From Sphingobacteriaceae bacterium (GTDB lineage Bacteria; Bacteroidota; Bacteroidia; B-17B0; Aurantibacillaceae): a stretch of 7,325 bases of DNA. Below, one piece after another: positions 6,015 through 7,325 of this stretch (positions are counted from its first letter, which is position 1; every line of letters starts with the position of its first letter). The stretch covers positions 1 through 7,325 of the forward strand of contig JAHEYE010000172.1 of assembly GCA_023251695.1 (NCBI GenBank), read 5' to 3'. Both the position numbers and the translations under genes were made by a program. The notes below the pieces were generated by a model. The model was not told where the DNA came from. It saw only the letters and a program-made list of their open reading frames with translations, and did not search any database.

Positions 6015-6431
6015 ATGATTACCGAATCAGGTCTGAAAGACGCCGACATAATAAATACAATTGAAATTCCAGAAGTTATTTTAAGACTAAGGAAAGATGG
6101 TATTGTACATGCGACTTTCAGGGAAAATACTGTTTTTGATATACCCATGCAAATGAAGATGCTTGAGGAAAGCACTAAAATAACAAATGGGAAAAAATCT
6201 TTATTTATTTACGATGCGGAAGACAATGTAACAATTACAAAAGAGGCCCGGGATAACGCCATCCACATAGAACACCGTTCTGTTACAAGCGCAACGGTGG
6301 TCGTAGCACATAATTTGGCTTACAGAATTATTGCTAATTTTTACGTGAATGTAAATAAACCCCAAACGCCGTTTAAGGTTGTGAGTTCGTTTGAAAAAGG
6401 AATAGAATGGTTAAAATCTTTATCTGTTTAG
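6015..6431 (+). CDS. Small SpoIIAA/STAS-like protein (DUF7793-type)
   Basis: The protein has 138 residues and neither a signal peptide nor a membrane segment. The alternating beta/alpha pattern resembles the STAS/SpoIIAA fold: IPEVILRLRKDGIVHATFREN (18-38), a helix at 43-55, the strand KKSLFIYDAED (60-70) and the hallmark ITKEARDNAI (74-83). Then comes SATVVVAHNLAYRIIANFYVNVNKPQTPFKVV (92-123) and a closing helix, FEKGIEWLKSL. I recall relatives reading 'ITKEARDY...' and 'NFFLKINKP..P.KLF...EEALEWL' as uncharacterised STAS-like proteins in Bacteroidota. No canonical SpoIIAA phosphoserine site can be pointed to, so an anti-anti-sigma role is not shown. It begins 2 bases after the carboxyltransferase stop and is almost certainly co-transcribed. 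Its last 12 bases overlap the end of the convergent glycosyltransferase gene. The ORF and fold are likely; function is unknown. Confidence 0.8.
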   Translation: MITESGLKDADIINTIEIPEVILRLRKDGIVHATFRENTVFDIPMQMKMLEESTKITNGKKSLFIYDAEDNVTITKEARDNAIHIEHRSVTSATVVVAHNLAYRIIANFYVNVNKPQTPFKVVSSFEKGIEWLKSLSV

Positions 6432-7325
6432 TTTTTTTATCAACTCTTTTATTAATTTCTCCCAGGTAAATTTTTCTTTTATCAATTGCAGAGCCGCCTT
6501 CTTTTTTGAGTCGATTTCGGTAGAATTTGTACCGACAATTATTTGAATTGCTTTTTTAATTTCAGAAGCAGAAGATTTTTCAATTAACCATCCCGTCTTT
6601 TCATTCACTAAAACATTTGTTGCCCCCACATTTGTTGCAAGAATGGTTAATCCATTAGCCATAGCTTCCAAAATAACGTTCGGCATTCCTTCGCTCCAAC
6701 TCGGACAAACTAACACATCACATTCTATTAATAAACTATTTAGTTTTTGCTTATCCCGTATCTCGCCATGATATTTTACAAATGGTAATGATAAATGTTT
6801 CTCTTGAGGAATTGCACCAATAAAATTGAACTCGAAATCCGTACCCTTTATTGATCTTAATGCTTTATTCAACTCCTCAATTCCTTTTCGTCGTTCATAT
6901 CTTCCCAAATAAACAAATTTAATTTTTTGAGCAGTAGGCCTGATTTCATTAACAAGAATACTTTCTTCAACACCCGAAGGCAATTCAAGTATCTTCCCCG
7001 TTGCAACACCGATGCTTTTTATTATATCAGTAATTTTTCCGCCATAAGAAAAAACAACATCAGCCTGAGTTGAAATTTCCTTAACAGGTTTACGCAACAA
7101 TAATAATTGCGTAATCTTCGCTTTTAAATCCGGTGCACGTTGAAACATTTCGTACCCATGAAATTTCACCCCAATGGGCGGACAAACCATTCCTTTTTGC
7201 TTTTCACGTATAAGATGCCAACCCGTGAATCCTTTAGTATAAATAAAATCGTAGTCCAGCAATTTATCTTTTATTAACTCATAAATATTTAAAGAGTAGC
7301 GGTAAGAATTAATTATATAATGCCC
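6420..7325 (-). CDS. GT4-family glycosyltransferase (GT-B fold), N-terminus cut off by window edge
   Basis: The frame stays open from the TAA at 6422-6420 to the right edge, giving 301 visible residues (numbered here from the edge). Upstream of the TTG at 7262-7260 it continues in sense as HYIINSYRYSLNIYELIKDK, so that TTG is not the real start and some 70-100 N-terminal residues are missing by comparison with the family. The visible part holds the end of the acceptor domain (FIYTKGFTGWHL 27-38, GVKFHGYEMFQ 52-62), the linker LELPSGVEES and the donor domain starting VYLGRYERRKGIEELNKAL (138-156). The nucleotide-sugar site has the retaining-GT EX7E motif EGMPNVILE (212-220) within CPSWSEGMPNVILEAMANGL. 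It probably transfers a sugar from an NDP-sugar to a glycan or lipid acceptor on the cytoplasmic side. It is convergent with the STAS-like gene and may belong to a polysaccharide locus beyond the edge. The specific sugar cannot be told. Confidence 0.9.
   Translation of the reverse strand, partial: GHYIINSYRYSLNIYELIKDKLLDYDFIYTKGFTGWHLIREKQKGMVCPPIGVKFHGYEMFQRAPDLKAKITQLLLLRKPVKEISTQADVVFSYGGKITDIIKSIGVATGKILELPSGVEESILVNEIRPTAQKIKFVYLGRYERRKGIEELNKALRSIKGTDFEFNFIGAIPQEKHLSLPFVKYHGEIRDKQKLNSLLIECDVLVCPSWSEGMPNVILEAMANGLTILATNVGATNVLVNEKTGWLIEKSSASEIKKAIQIIVGTNSTEIDSKKKAALQLIKEKFTWEKLIKELIKKLNR

Noticed and set aside
6432..6438. T7 run after the STAS-like gene as an intrinsic terminator
   Set aside because: No GC-rich inverted repeat lies just upstream; the run belongs to the last codons of the convergent glycosyltransferase (Lys-rich C-terminus).
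7260..7262. TTG as the start of the glycosyltransferase
   Set aside because: The frame is open and family-like upstream to the window edge, and a GT-B enzyme beginning here would lack most of its N-terminal domain.

Overview
The window looks like a chromosomal segment from a Bacteroidota bacterium (Flavobacteriales/Chitinophagales-like). The evidence is the AT-rich base composition, the near absence of Shine-Dalgarno sequences, a TAnnTTTG-type promoter element, and families typical of that phylum: a TPR-membrane-coiled-coil protein with the 'YAKRIQQ.LLPS' motif, an SUMF1-type protein reading 'YPVVGISYEQALDYCKWR', and an acyl-CoA carboxylase beta subunit beginning 'FNKNED'. No RNA gene, transposase, CRISPR array or integrase is visible. 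No gene-free stretch exceeds 300 bases.

Layout. (1) Positions 1-2739, minus strand: a tightly packed three-gene unit read right to left. It holds an ECF sigma factor (2739-2164), a single-pass membrane protein with a large exported part (2162-396) and an SUMF1/formylglycine-generating-enzyme-like exported protein (390 to the left edge, incomplete). Gaps between genes are 1 and 5 bases. This looks like a sigma factor, its probable membrane regulator and an exported partner. A perfect 16-bp palindrome sits in frame inside the membrane-protein gene. (2) Positions 2740-2936: leader region of that unit with several inverted repeats. (3) Positions 2937-4307, minus: an exported TPR protein with one membrane helix and a cytoplasmic coiled coil. 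It ends just after the motif that normally precedes a SpoIIE/PP2C phosphatase, so it has no output domain. (4) Positions 4308-4383: a 76-base divergent promoter region framed by an 11-bp perfect inverted repeat. (5) Positions 4384-6431, plus: a two-gene unit made of a methylcrotonyl-CoA-carboxylase-type carboxyltransferase subunit and, 2 bases on, a small SpoIIAA/STAS-like protein. (6) Positions 6420-7325, minus: the C-terminal part of a GT4-family glycosyltransferase. It overlaps the previous gene tail to tail by 12 bases and runs off the right edge, perhaps the end of a surface-glycan locus.

How they work together. The left unit is probably an envelope-signalling module. The carboxylase subunit belongs to branched-chain acyl-CoA (leucine-type) catabolism, but its biotin-carrying alpha subunit is not here. 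No direct functional link between the signalling genes and the carboxylase can be shown from sequence alone. The most interesting items are the palindrome inside a coding sequence, the sigma/membrane/SUMF1 unit, the phosphatase-less TPR protein and the coupling of a STAS-like protein to the carboxyltransferase.
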